Below, piece after piece: positions 9,375 to 17,625 of a stretch of DNA of 64,000 nucleotides (positions are counted from its first letter, which is position 1; the number at the start of each line of letters is the position of its first letter). Below the pieces are notes generated by a model, which worked only from the letters and a program-made list of their open reading frames with translations, did no database searches and was not told the DNA's origin. The stretch is from the NCBI GenBank assembly GCA_963675435.1, contig OY776216.1, positions 3,782,001-3,846,000 on the forward strand, in the 5' to 3' direction. This DNA is from Saccharicrinis sp963675435. Its GTDB lineage: Bacteria > Bacteroidota > Bacteroidia > Bacteroidales > Marinilabiliaceae. Position numbers and translations under genes: made by a program.

Positions 9375-10265
9375 TTACTTTACAGATTTATCAAAGTTGT
9401 ATTTTGAGATACTTCTATAATATGTTGGTAACTCCTGAACAAAGTAATATTGACCACCCCAATTATGCTTAACTTCAAAATAAGCTTTCTGATATGGACC
9501 TTTTTTCACTACAATTCGTGTTACTACTTTGCCTTTTAACTGAAAAATTTCAACTGTCTTTCCTTCCGGGTAAAAGCTTTTCAAAGGCGGAACACCAAAA
9601 GGATTTCCCTCTTTCTTTACAGTAGGCTTTCGGGCTACTGTAGTTTTAGGAACAACAGAGGTTATTGATTTTGATGTTTCAACATTTTTTTGGTAGCGAA
9701 TAACTTCCTCTTTGGGATTTTTTTCCAATGAACTACTTATAGATCGGCCTTTATCCTTTGATTTTTGATTTAACCAATTCTGATATTTCTTTTTGATTTC
9801 TTCCAGCTTTCTTTTCACTGTAAGCTGATAGTTTAAATCATAATCAAAGTCATGAATCTCATCAGAATAATGAATTCGTGCCACCGGATTTTTAAAGAAC
9901 ATGGTATCCACTCCTGGAAACATAGGAAACAACTCAACTAATATTTCATAAGGATAAATCTTATTTTTTTTAACCGAAGATGGAATTTGTGTTGAGAATT
10001 CTACACATTTAGTTACATATCCTACCTTTGAAAAATAAAGTTTATACTTTGTATCCCAATTTAAGTGGGTTAAAAAATTACCGTTTATATCAACAGGTAT
10101 TTTAACCTCACTTTTACCCGACTGAACCTTTAGTGAAGTTTTTGTAACTTTGCCATCTCTAATCAATACAGTTCCACTAACGGGATAGTTGCTTTGAGCA
10201 AATCCAGAGATATGTAATACTAATAAATTAAAAATAAAACCTATTACTATACGGCTTAACCCCAT
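9375..10265 (-). CDS. Exported protein of unknown function with a Greek-key-like N-terminal domain
   Basis: A 296-residue protein. The signal peptide (IVIGFIFNLLVLHISGFAQ) predicts export. The following stretch, SNYPVSGTVLIRDGKVTKTSL to about residue 120, resembles a carboxypeptidase-regulatory-like beta sandwich with a modified turn. Residues about 125-215 are highly charged and rich in Lys/Ser, probably a linker or helix (LEEIKKKYQNWLNQKSKDKG). The C-terminal 60 residues (KGKVVTRIVVKKGPYQKAYFEVKHNWGGQYYFVQ) form a second beta-rich unit. I do not recognise a named family. It is the distal gene of a same-strand group with the stress protein behind it, 40 bases apart. Confidence 0.65.
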   Translation of the reverse strand: MGLSRIVIGFIFNLLVLHISGFAQSNYPVSGTVLIRDGKVTKTSLKVQSGKSEVKIPVDINGNFLTHLNWDTKYKLYFSKVGYVTKCVEFSTQIPSSVKKNKIYPYEILVELFPMFPGVDTMFFKNPVARIHYSDEIHDFDYDLNYQLTVKRKLEEIKKKYQNWLNQKSKDKGRSISSSLEKNPKEEVIRYQKNVETSKSITSVVPKTTVARKPTVKKEGNPFGVPPLKSFYPEGKTVEIFQLKGKVVTRIVVKKGPYQKAYFEVKHNWGGQYYFVQELPTYYRSISKYNFDKSVK

Positions 10266-10305
10266 TTAAGGTAATTCATTATAATTCAATGCTAAAAATA
10301 TAAAA

Positions 10306-11427
10306 TTATGCATGAAATACCAATAGAGGGGTAGTTGAATGAAAAAGCATTTTTTTTGCTACCGATGCATTTAATAATCTTGTAATTAAATTTCTTTTAT
10401 ATGCAGTAAAGGATAGTACATCTATTCCATGCGACTGAACAAAGCTTTCAACTCCAACAAGAAAATCCTCATTCTTTATCAATTCAAACTGAAGGTTCTT
10501 ATTAATTTTGCGTTTACGAAAATGCTCCATTAAACCTTCTAATTTTACATTATCTTTATTATACGTTTCTTCACTGGTAATATGACAACAAATAATATTA
10601 ACATCTAATGGGTTAACTATTTGTGATAATTTTTCAAGAGCTAAAAAATCAACATCACTGAAAGTGGATAGATATCCAATATTCTTAATATTATCAATAC
10701 CGCTATAATTAAAACTTTCTGGAATAGCCAAAACAGGTCGCTTTGCTAATTCGAATATTTCTGCAGTAACACTTCCAATTAAATCAACCTTCTTCTTATC
10801 CATTCCTCTTGTTCCCATAACAATTACCGAAGGTTCATAGATCTGACTATAGCCCAAAATTTCATCTTCAGCTACTCCCCGTTTAACTACAGCATGAACT
10901 TTTACACCACTTAACCCCTCATCCTTAACTCTATGCTTGAGTTCTTTCTCAATTTCTTTAATCTTGGATTCACTTTCATCTCTCAGTTCTGAACTCAAAT
11001 CTTCAAGATTTACATCATAAACATAAGAATCGCTATATGGTAAACCACTATTAACAGGTGAAAAATAAGAATTAAATACAGTAATCTCTCCTTTTAATCT
11101 ACCAACCCAATCAAAAGCAAAATCAACAGCTTTTTTAGAATACTCTGAAAAATCCACAGGACATAAAATCTTGATATTTTTATCCAGCTTGATTTCTTTT
11201 CGCTTCACATCATAGTCTGCTTCACGGATAGCATCAAATACCATCATGGCTTGCTCAAAATCAACTTCCTTAATATTAATTTGAACTCCAGATGATACTG
11301 CCCCTTGTATTAAATTAACATGCTCAATGAAACAATCAATCCCTTCATTTTCAAGAAGAGTTTTTATTAATTGAGATTTTTCGTAGGTAAGTGTTGCCAG
11401 TGTAATAATCTTATCATCCATAGCCAA
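10306..11427 (-). CDS. DUF2007-like domain fused to tandem universal stress protein domains
   Basis: A 373-residue cytoplasmic protein. Residues about 5-65 (ITLATLTYEKSQLIKTLLENEG and IQGAVSSGVQINIKEVDFEQ) resemble the DUF2007 'putative signal transducing' domain. From about residue 80 a UspA domain begins (ILCPVDFSEYSKKAVDFAFDW) and keeps the nucleotide-binding pattern G-x2-G-x9-G-S in GTRGMDKKKVDLIGS. A second, more degenerate Usp half covers about 245-373 and lacks that motif. Full-length tandem Usp proteins are common in Bacteroidota and typically respond to energy or redox stress. Translation may start at the first ATG or at the ATG two codons later. No partner is evident from the neighbours. 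Confidence 0.8.
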   Translation of the reverse strand: MAMDDKIITLATLTYEKSQLIKTLLENEGIDCFIEHVNLIQGAVSSGVQINIKEVDFEQAMMVFDAIREADYDVKRKEIKLDKNIKILCPVDFSEYSKKAVDFAFDWVGRLKGEITVFNSYFSPVNSGLPYSDSYVYDVNLEDLSSELRDESESKIKEIEKELKHRVKDEGLSGVKVHAVVKRGVAEDEILGYSQIYEPSVIVMGTRGMDKKKVDLIGSVTAEIFELAKRPVLAIPESFNYSGIDNIKNIGYLSTFSDVDFLALEKLSQIVNPLDVNIICCHITSEETYNKDNVKLEGLMEHFRKRKINKNLQFELIKNEDFLVGVESFVQSHGIDVLSFTAYKRNLITRLLNASVAKKMLFHSTTPLLVFHA

Positions 11428-11524
11428 AGAATTTAAATGTTTCCTGACTATAATTTAAGAAAATTATCACACAAAAGCCAATAATATAAAGCTTAGTTCG
11501 TTTAAGAAAAAACTAAACCTAACG

Positions 11525-12673
11525 TTATTCTGGTTTAGTGAATGAATTCCAGAAATGACTATTATATTTTTCATTATTAAAATATTGGCGTCCTTTAACG
11601 GAACCATCATAAGGTATAACATCTATTACTTTTAAATACACTTTTGATACTTCTGAATTTTCGGTATACTTATAATCAACTGTATTTAAAACGTAACGAC
11701 CATCACTCATTCGATAAGTAACATTTGTTTCGTAGCTCACTGTTGCTTCTGGTGCATTTTCCGGAACACTAAAATCATTTCCATGAATAAATGCATTTTT
11801 ACGTGTAATTACACTAGTGTTTTTTAATACAACATTATTTTTTACTAAAATCCATATCTTCCCGGTATAACTAATTGCATTAGGATCTCCACAATTTTGA
11901 ATAGTTGGTTGATTACACTTATATGAAATTACCCACACTGAATCACCTTCTAATACATCTGTTCCTTCAACTTCTATCTCAAAATCGTTTACGCTTTCTG
12001 TGGATAAAATATTACCGGGACAACGTACAATATCGCTATTAATAACCTGGTCTATAAACGTTAAACCCGCTGAAAAACGATCTGGCTCTTCCTGTTTTGA
12101 ATTTTCTATCACTTTGTAATTTCTGTTTTCAAAAGCATCTGTATAAGATCGTGATTTATAGCCCGTTTTGTCAGTCATTAAAAATATCTGAGAATTTCCT
12201 TTTCCACTTCCATTTGATGTATTTAGAAAACATTTATATGAAAAGGCTTGCGTATTATAATTGTCGGATATCAAATTTGATGCGGATTTAATGATTCCAT
12301 AACCTATTTTAGATTTTGCTGTTACATCCACCTCTGAAAGATCATAATTTATTGGAATTAACTGTATTCTAACATGCTCTAGGTCGATCCAATTACTCAC
12401 CGAAAAAGACTTTGTTTTATAACCTACGGCAGAAATCATTACTTTTCTCTCAATCAAGGCATTAGACAATTCTAACTCAAAATGACCATTTAAATCTGTT
12501 GCAGTTCCTATATATGTATCTTCAACTCCAATATTTGCAAATTCTACTGGCATGTTTGTTTCTGCATTTAGAACTTCTCCTTTTACTGTAAAATTCTGAG
12601 CTTCAACATTCGAAAAGGTCATTGCAACACAAAGAACTAAAAACACTGATATATAATACTTCATTACTTTCAT
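11525..12673 (-). CDS. Exported carboxypeptidase-regulatory-like domain protein
   Basis: A 382-residue protein with signal peptide (YYISVFLVLCVAMTFSNVEA). It is followed by a CarboxypepD_reg-like beta domain at about residues 29-110 (FTVKGEVLNAETNMPVEFAN; TATDLNGHFELEL; VGYKTKSF). This is the same module found at the N-terminus of SusC proteins, but no TonB plug or barrel follows. The remaining 270 residues are beta-rich (WVISYKCNQ, GKIWILVKNNVVLKNT, YKYTENSEVSKVYLKVIDVIPY). They resemble the large class of Bacteroidota envelope proteins of unknown function with this architecture. It is a single gene in its own transcription unit. Function not assigned. Confidence 0.75.
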   Translation of the reverse strand: MKVMKYYISVFLVLCVAMTFSNVEAQNFTVKGEVLNAETNMPVEFANIGVEDTYIGTATDLNGHFELELSNALIERKVMISAVGYKTKSFSVSNWIDLEHVRIQLIPINYDLSEVDVTAKSKIGYGIIKSASNLISDNYNTQAFSYKCFLNTSNGSGKGNSQIFLMTDKTGYKSRSYTDAFENRNYKVIENSKQEEPDRFSAGLTFIDQVINSDIVRCPGNILSTESVNDFEIEVEGTDVLEGDSVWVISYKCNQPTIQNCGDPNAISYTGKIWILVKNNVVLKNTSVITRKNAFIHGNDFSVPENAPEATVSYETNVTYRMSDGRYVLNTVDYKYTENSEVSKVYLKVIDVIPYDGSVKGRQYFNNEKYNSHFWNSFTKPE

Positions 12674-12867
12674 ATTTATTTCTTTATTGCCTGATGTATT
12701 AACTATATCTCATCAGAATAACTTTAAAAATTCAAGAAGGCTAATTTATAAATAAACCACAACAACTACATATTATTTTGAATCAAATAATCAGATTGAT
12801 TAATTGAATAGTGATTAAAAAAACTTTACTACTTTTGGTTTGTATTTATTAATTCAATTTAGATATA

Positions 12868-13587
12868 ATGCGAAAACAAATCATATTAGGAATTATACTT
12901 TCTCTATCATTAAACAGTTGTGTTGTTTCAAAAAAGAAATACGATGCTGCTATACTTAAAAATTCAAAGCTTAATAAAGACCTAAACGCTGTACAGGATG
13001 AAAATAAAAACCTTAACAATAAGGTTAGCCTGATGGTTAAAGAGTTTGAAGAAATGAAAAATGATCTTCACCTAAGCAATGCGGTTAAATCTGATGAAAT
13101 GAGCGATTTATTAGTAAAAGTAACACAGCTATCTGATTTAAATGACAAGCTTGAAAATGAACTACAAACAACTTTAAATAAATACAAATCTCAAAAACAG
13201 AATTCTCAATCTGTTTTGACTGAACTTGAAGAACTTAAAAAGGACAATCAAAAATTAGTAAGAGATACAGCTAGTATTAAATATGCTCTTAAACTTTCAA
13301 AAGAGAGATTTACTCAACTGGAGAATGAAATGGCTACCCAGAAAGATAAATATGCTAAACTGAGTACTTCGAACCAAACTATGTCAAAAGAACTAAAACT
13401 TAACAAACAAAAATTAGCTTCGTTTGAGCAACAACTTATATCAAATAAAGATAAACTGGAAGCTATTTCGAAAACCTTTATTGAATTAAGAAAAGAAATG
13501 CTAACCGCAAACTCAAATAATCTGACAATAGATCCTAATAAGAACAAGAATATTGACAAAATAGCTAAGGAATTAGGTCACTATTAA
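12868..13587 (+). CDS. Coiled-coil lipoprotein (OmpA-associated type, without an OmpA domain)
   Basis: A 239-residue lipoprotein. The signal peptide ends in a lipobox, SLSLNSC, with the lipidated Cys near residue 18. The next residues VVSKKKYDAAILKNSKL are the usual beginning of Bacteroidota coiled-coil proteins that carry a C-terminal OmpA peptidoglycan-binding domain. Here nearly the whole mature chain (about 30-215) is heptad-like, Lys/Glu/Leu/Asn-rich coiled coil, and the protein stops at IDKIAKELGHY without OmpA motifs. It may be a naturally short form or a truncated relative. A box TACTTTTG at 12830-12837 precedes it by 30 bases. A strong terminator follows. Role probably structural in the envelope. 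Confidence 0.75.
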   Translation: MRKQIILGIILSLSLNSCVVSKKKYDAAILKNSKLNKDLNAVQDENKNLNNKVSLMVKEFEEMKNDLHLSNAVKSDEMSDLLVKVTQLSDLNDKLENELQTTLNKYKSQKQNSQSVLTELEELKKDNQKLVRDTASIKYALKLSKERFTQLENEMATQKDKYAKLSTSNQTMSKELKLNKQKLASFEQQLISNKDKLEAISKTFIELRKEMLTANSNNLTIDPNKNKNIDKIAKELGHY

Positions 13588-13613
13588 AAAGATATTTTTT
13601 TGATAAAATACAA

Positions 13614-13650
13614 ACGGCATTAGTTTTAAATTTATTAATGCCGTTTTTTT
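13614..13650. terminator. Bidirectional terminator between convergent genes
   Basis: ACGGCATTA (13614-13622) pairs with TAATGCCGT (13636-13644), followed by seven T. On the minus strand the tail is TTTGTATTTT. It separates the convergent coiled-coil lipoprotein and activator ATPase genes. Confidence 0.85.
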
Positions 13651-13655
13651 ATTTT

Positions 13656-14402
13656 TTAATTTTCTCCTGCAAGAATAGCTGCTCCGTACGCTCCTACAAA
13701 CTGGGGAGATTCAGGAACTATAATATCCTGTCCAATGGCTTCTTTTAATAAATGAACCATGCATACATTATTTGCCACTCCTCCTGCAAACATTAAAGGA
13801 AAATTCATATTCTGACGACGAATCATTCCTATTGCCCTTTTACATACAGACTGATGGATTGCCAGTGCAATATCATTGCGATGACATCCTTTAGCCATTA
13901 AAGAGGTAACTTCAGATTCTGCAAAAACAGCACACATACTATTAATATCAATACCCTTTTTACCAAGTAAAGCAGACTCACCTATTGTTTCAGAAGTATA
14001 TCCCAAAGAATTCGCCATCATTTCAAGGAACTTGCCTGTACCGGCAGCACACTTATCATTCATTTCAAACTTAAGCACCTTACCTTGTTCATTTAGAGAA
14101 ATCACCTTTGTATCCTGTCCACCAATATCCAATACTCCTCTGACTCCGGGATATAAAGTAGCAGCACCAACTCCGTATGCTTTGATTTCGGTCACTGTTG
14201 GAAAATCAAAAGTTACTTCAGCAATAGATCTTCCATAGCCTGTTGCCATAATTTTATCAAACAAAACATCTGAAATTAATTCTTTGATTCGCTCTATAGG
14301 ATTATGACCGGACTCTGTTTGACGCGCCACAATTTGCTGTCCATCTTCAATTACAACTAATTCAATACTCCTCGAACCAATATCAACCCCTGCGCTCTTC
14401 AT
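13656..14402 (-). CDS. BadF/BadG/HgdC-type ATPase, reductase/activator of the neighbouring iron-sulfur protein
   Basis: A 248-residue ASKHA-fold ATPase of the 2-hydroxyacyl-CoA dehydratase activator family. The N-terminus AGVDIGSRSIELVVIEDG is the phosphate-1 loop; GVLDIGGQDTKVI is the second loop. Two conserved cysteines, in KCAAGTGKFLEMMA and MCAVFAESEVTSLM, are those that hold the [4Fe-4S] cluster at the dimer interface in this family. Such proteins use ATP hydrolysis to inject a low-potential electron into a partner. The partner is evidently the gene 27 bases upstream, giving a two-gene operon like E. coli yjiL-yjiM. It should be active only under reducing, low-oxygen conditions. Confidence 0.88.
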   Translation of the reverse strand: MKSAGVDIGSRSIELVVIEDGQQIVARQTESGHNPIERIKELISDVLFDKIMATGYGRSIAEVTFDFPTVTEIKAYGVGAATLYPGVRGVLDIGGQDTKVISLNEQGKVLKFEMNDKCAAGTGKFLEMMANSLGYTSETIGESALLGKKGIDINSMCAVFAESEVTSLMAKGCHRNDIALAIHQSVCKRAIGMIRRQNMNFPLMFAGGVANNVCMVHLLKEAIGQDIIVPESPQFVGAYGAAILAGEN

Positions 14403-14429
14403 TGAAATATCCTTTATATACGAAACAAG

Positions 14430-15704
14430 TTATTTTATCATTTCCACAAAAGCCTCAACTCTGGTAGATAGCTGACCTAAATCTTCCTGACTATAATCTG
14501 TTTCTATTCGCAATACAGGAATTCCTTTCTTCTCCAACTGCTTTTCAACAGAAAATGATTCCATAATATAAGGCTGACAAAACTGAAGTCCGTAATGAAT
14601 TACACCATCCGCATTATATTTCTCTACCATTTCCTGAATATGATCCACACGCTCATTGTTTGGTGTAAAAACAGCACAATCAATTTGGAAATAACGATCT
14701 ACTATAGCATCAATTAATCCATCCAAAGTTGTTGCTGAATCATCTGTTAAATTACGCAATCCTCTTTCTCCAATACAAGATTCTTCACCTACTATAACGG
14801 CACCGGATGATTCAATAACTGATGGCAACTTCCAATTAGGTACAGCCATTGGACAACCTGATATCACAATACGAGGTAAATTAGCTTCTTTTATGCCTTT
14901 ATTCTCTTTTATATCAAGTTCAATATTATCGCAAATTGTATTAACATTTTCTGTAAAACGATCTATATTATCTAAGAACGAAACCTGATTAATCAATAAT
15001 GCATCTAAACCAGATACCGGCGATGGATTAGCAGCTCTCAAACTAATTAAGCGATGCAATGCCTTTCGTTTGGCATTAACAGAAGCAATGCCTTTTTTCA
15101 AACTTTCAAAAGTCACCTTAGTATCTGTCATTTCTTCCAATTGCTGTAAGAATTTCATAAATTCTTGCTTAAGCATTTGCTTTGACTCTGGTGTTTTAGT
15201 TTGAGGTAGATCCATTTGATAAAAGTTAGGAACCAAATCCTTAAATGTTTCAAATGATTTCTTCTTTCCATCGCAGGTATTTTCACCAACTATCATATCT
15301 GCAACTTCCATATAAGGACAAACCTTACCAAGTTTAAATCCAAAGAAAGACTTAATTAATGAACAAGTATTACGAGGAATCACCTGCTCTACTTCTTCCT
15401 GTGCAAAATCAGCTCCTGAACATAATCCAACGGCAGTACAACCAGCTGCAATTACCATTTCTTCAGGAACAAACACACAAAAAGAACCAATAATTTTCTT
15501 CCCTGCTTCTTTCTCATCACACAATTCTTTGATTCGTAAACCATGAGCTTCACTCATTACAAAATCAAAGTATTCCATTCCTTTTGCTCTTTTTTCCTGA
15601 GACATGTAAATGGATTGATACGCACCTCCTAATGCTTCAAGTAAAGCATTATGATTATCGTTATCCAGACCTAAGTCGGTCCACATTTTAGTATAGTCAG
15701 ACAT
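14430..15704 (-). CDS. 2-hydroxyacyl-CoA dehydratase D-family / double-cubane cluster protein
   Basis: A 424-residue single-subunit member of the HgdB/FldB-like family. Cys-containing motifs: GSFCVFVPEEMVIAAGCTAVGLC (near residues 72-95), PRNTCSLIKS, KVCPYMEVADMIVGENTCDG (near 130-150), VISGCPMAVPNWKL, GEESCIGERG and YGLQFCQPY (near 375). True dehydratases are made of two related subunits; here only one is present next to one activator. That is the arrangement of the double-cubane cluster proteins (DCCP/DCCPR) characterised from Carboxydothermus and of E. coli YjiM/YjiL. The physiological substrate of those proteins is not established. Oxygen sensitivity is expected. Confidence 0.82.
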   Translation of the reverse strand: MSDYTKMWTDLGLDNDNHNALLEALGGAYQSIYMSQEKRAKGMEYFDFVMSEAHGLRIKELCDEKEAGKKIIGSFCVFVPEEMVIAAGCTAVGLCSGADFAQEEVEQVIPRNTCSLIKSFFGFKLGKVCPYMEVADMIVGENTCDGKKKSFETFKDLVPNFYQMDLPQTKTPESKQMLKQEFMKFLQQLEEMTDTKVTFESLKKGIASVNAKRKALHRLISLRAANPSPVSGLDALLINQVSFLDNIDRFTENVNTICDNIELDIKENKGIKEANLPRIVISGCPMAVPNWKLPSVIESSGAVIVGEESCIGERGLRNLTDDSATTLDGLIDAIVDRYFQIDCAVFTPNNERVDHIQEMVEKYNADGVIHYGLQFCQPYIMESFSVEKQLEKKGIPVLRIETDYSQEDLGQLSTRVEAFVEMIK

Positions 15705-15770
15705 TATTATTAACTATGATTTGATTATAATTTCCAATAAAACATTGCACCTGGCTGAGTGCAGCAGCAA

Positions 15771-16724
15771 TTATTCTTCCGATTTTTTTTGTCCATGCTT
15801 GTCGTAAGCTTCAACAATTCGTTGAACTAAAGGATGTCGAACAATATCTTTAACCGTAAACTGAATGGTTTTAACCCCCTTTACATTCCTAAGTATTTTC
15901 ATTGCCTGAACCAATCCTGACATAGATGTTTTTGGCAAATCAATTTGCGTAATATCACCAGTAACCACATACTTTGTACTTTGCCCCATACGTGTTAAAA
16001 ACATTTTTATTTGATTGGTTGTTGTATTCTGTGCTTCATCTAAAATAACAAAAGCTTCGTTTAAAGTACGGCCACGCATATATGCCAAAGGGGCAATCTG
16101 AATGGTGCCATTTTCCATATAATCTTTAAGCTTTGCCGATGGAATCATATCCTGCAAAGCATCATATAACGGCTGCAAATAAGGATCAATCTTTTCCTTC
16201 ATATCACCTGGTAAAAAGCCGAGTTTTTCTCCAGCTTCCACAGCTGGTCTACTCAAAATAATTCTTCTTACCTCACGTCTTTTCAGTGCCCTAACAGCCA
16301 AAGCTATAGCAGTGTATGTTTTACCTGAACCTGCAGGTCCAATGGCAAGTATTAAGTCATTTTTATCGTACTCTTTTACAAACAATTGCTGATTTGGAGT
16401 TCTGCCTCTGATTGGTTTTCCGTTAACGCCATAAAGAATAACATCATCAACTTCTTTTTTCTTTCCGGCAATTCCACTATCAATAATCTCCACAATAGAA
16501 TGCTCACTTAATACATTATATTCGTTATAATGATCAATCAATAAGTGAACCTTTTCTTCAAAAGCAGCCACTTCTTCAGCATCTCCCATGGCCTTAAGCC
16601 AATCTCCCCTTGCTACAATTCGTAATTTTGGAAACTTATTTCTTAAAATTTCGAGTTTTACGTTCTTTACCCCTAAAAACTCAATTAAATCTACTGATTC
16701 AAGATAAATTAGTTTTTCTATCAT
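15771..16724 (-). CDS. phoH: PhoH-like ATPase
   Basis: A 317-residue cytoplasmic P-loop ATPase of the PhoH/YbeZ family, linked in other bacteria to RNA metabolism and ribosome-associated functions (with YbeY). An N-terminal KH-like part (residues 1-110) precedes the ATPase domain. Walker A is AIGPAGSGKTYTAIALAVRA near residue 133. ILSRPAVEAGEKLGFLPGDM follows and FVILDEAQNTT is Walker B. Length and order match YbeZ-type proteins. It stands 66 bases upstream of the iron-sulfur gene pair on the same strand and may be cotranscribed, but a functional link is not suggested by the families. Confidence 0.92.
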   Translation of the reverse strand: MIEKLIYLESVDLIEFLGVKNVKLEILRNKFPKLRIVARGDWLKAMGDAEEVAAFEEKVHLLIDHYNEYNVLSEHSIVEIIDSGIAGKKKEVDDVILYGVNGKPIRGRTPNQQLFVKEYDKNDLILAIGPAGSGKTYTAIALAVRALKRREVRRIILSRPAVEAGEKLGFLPGDMKEKIDPYLQPLYDALQDMIPSAKLKDYMENGTIQIAPLAYMRGRTLNEAFVILDEAQNTTTNQIKMFLTRMGQSTKYVVTGDITQIDLPKTSMSGLVQAMKILRNVKGVKTIQFTVKDIVRHPLVQRIVEAYDKHGQKKSEE

Positions 16725-16797
16725 ATATATTTCACCTAACAGTGCTGCAAATTAAAACAATTTTAATCTATTCCATATGAGTTTCCTTCTTTATTTT

Positions 16798-16805
16798 TAC
16801 TTTTG
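16798..16805 (+). promoter_or_regulatory. -7 box for mazG
   Basis: TACTTTTG fits the TAnnTTTG consensus and lies 30 bases before the ATG at 16836. No TTTG is found at the expected -33 spacing (TATG there). Its position makes a TTG at 16803 unusable as start codon, since that codon sits inside the box. Confidence 0.55.
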
Positions 16806-16835
16806 GATTTCAATAAATTCCAAAAAATATTGACT

Positions 16836-17624
16836 ATGCAAAATAAATTAAGCTCTTTTGAAAAGCTTCTGAATATTATGGACGAACTAAGAGCAAAATG
16901 CCCTTGGGATAAAGAACAAACTAATGAATCGTTACGAACCTTAACTATTGAAGAAACATACGAATTAGCTGATGCTATTATTAAAAATGATATAACTGCA
17001 TTAAAGAAAGAACTTGGCGATATATTGTTACATATTGTATTTTATGCCAAAATTGGAGAAGAGAATAATCAGTTTAACATTAAGGATGTGATAGATTCAT
17101 TAAACGAAAAATTGATTTACCGTCACCCGCATATTTTTAGCGATACAGAAGTTAGCAACGCCAGGGATGTTGAAGAAAACTGGGAAAAACTAAAACTAAA
17201 AGAAAAAGGTGGTAACAAGTCTGTTCTAGCCGGAGTTCCTGAAAGTTTACCTGCTTTGGTAAAAGCAAACAGAATACAAGAAAAAGCCAGAGGTGTTGGT
17301 TTTGATTGGGAAAACCGAGAACAGGTATGGGAGAAGGTACAAGAAGAGATTAATGAAGTGAAAGAAGAAATTTCAAAGCATGATCAGGATAAGATAGAAT
17401 CGGAATTTGGTGACCTTCTATTCTCTATTATCAATACAGCCCGCTTATATGGTGTAAATCCTGAAAATGCACTTGAAAGAACCAATCGTAAATTTATAAG
17501 CCGCTTTAACTATCTTGAAGAAAAAACCATAAAACAAGGAATCGATCTTAAAAAGATGTCCTTAGAAGAAATGGATGTGATTTGGGAAGAAGCTAAAAAA
17601 TATGATAAGTTGAGTGATAAATAA
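16836..17624 (+). CDS. mazG: Nucleoside triphosphate pyrophosphohydrolase MazG
   Basis: Hydrolyses (d)NTPs to monophosphates and pyrophosphate, cleaning aberrant nucleotides and, in E. coli, lowering ppGpp. The 262-residue form contains two tandem MazG domains. The first has KCPWDKEQTNESLRTLTIEE and ELGDILLHIVFYAKI near residues 20-75. The second is around ESEFGDLLFSIINTARLYG near 190-215. RHPHIFSD, typical of the family, lies between them. I chose the ATG at 16836 because the upstream TTG at 16803 overlaps the promoter box. The stop is separated by one base from the stop of the convergent OmpA gene, with no terminator visible between them. Confidence 0.93.
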   Translation: MQNKLSSFEKLLNIMDELRAKCPWDKEQTNESLRTLTIEETYELADAIIKNDITALKKELGDILLHIVFYAKIGEENNQFNIKDVIDSLNEKLIYRHPHIFSDTEVSNARDVEENWEKLKLKEKGGNKSVLAGVPESLPALVKANRIQEKARGVGFDWENREQVWEKVQEEINEVKEEISKHDQDKIESEFGDLLFSIINTARLYGVNPENALERTNRKFISRFNYLEEKTIKQGIDLKKMSLEEMDVIWEEAKKYDKLSDK

Positions 17625-17625
17625 A

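Noticed and set aside
16803..16835. TTG start extending mazG by 11 codons
   Set aside because: The TTG is part of the TACTTTTG promoter box, so it cannot be in the transcript.
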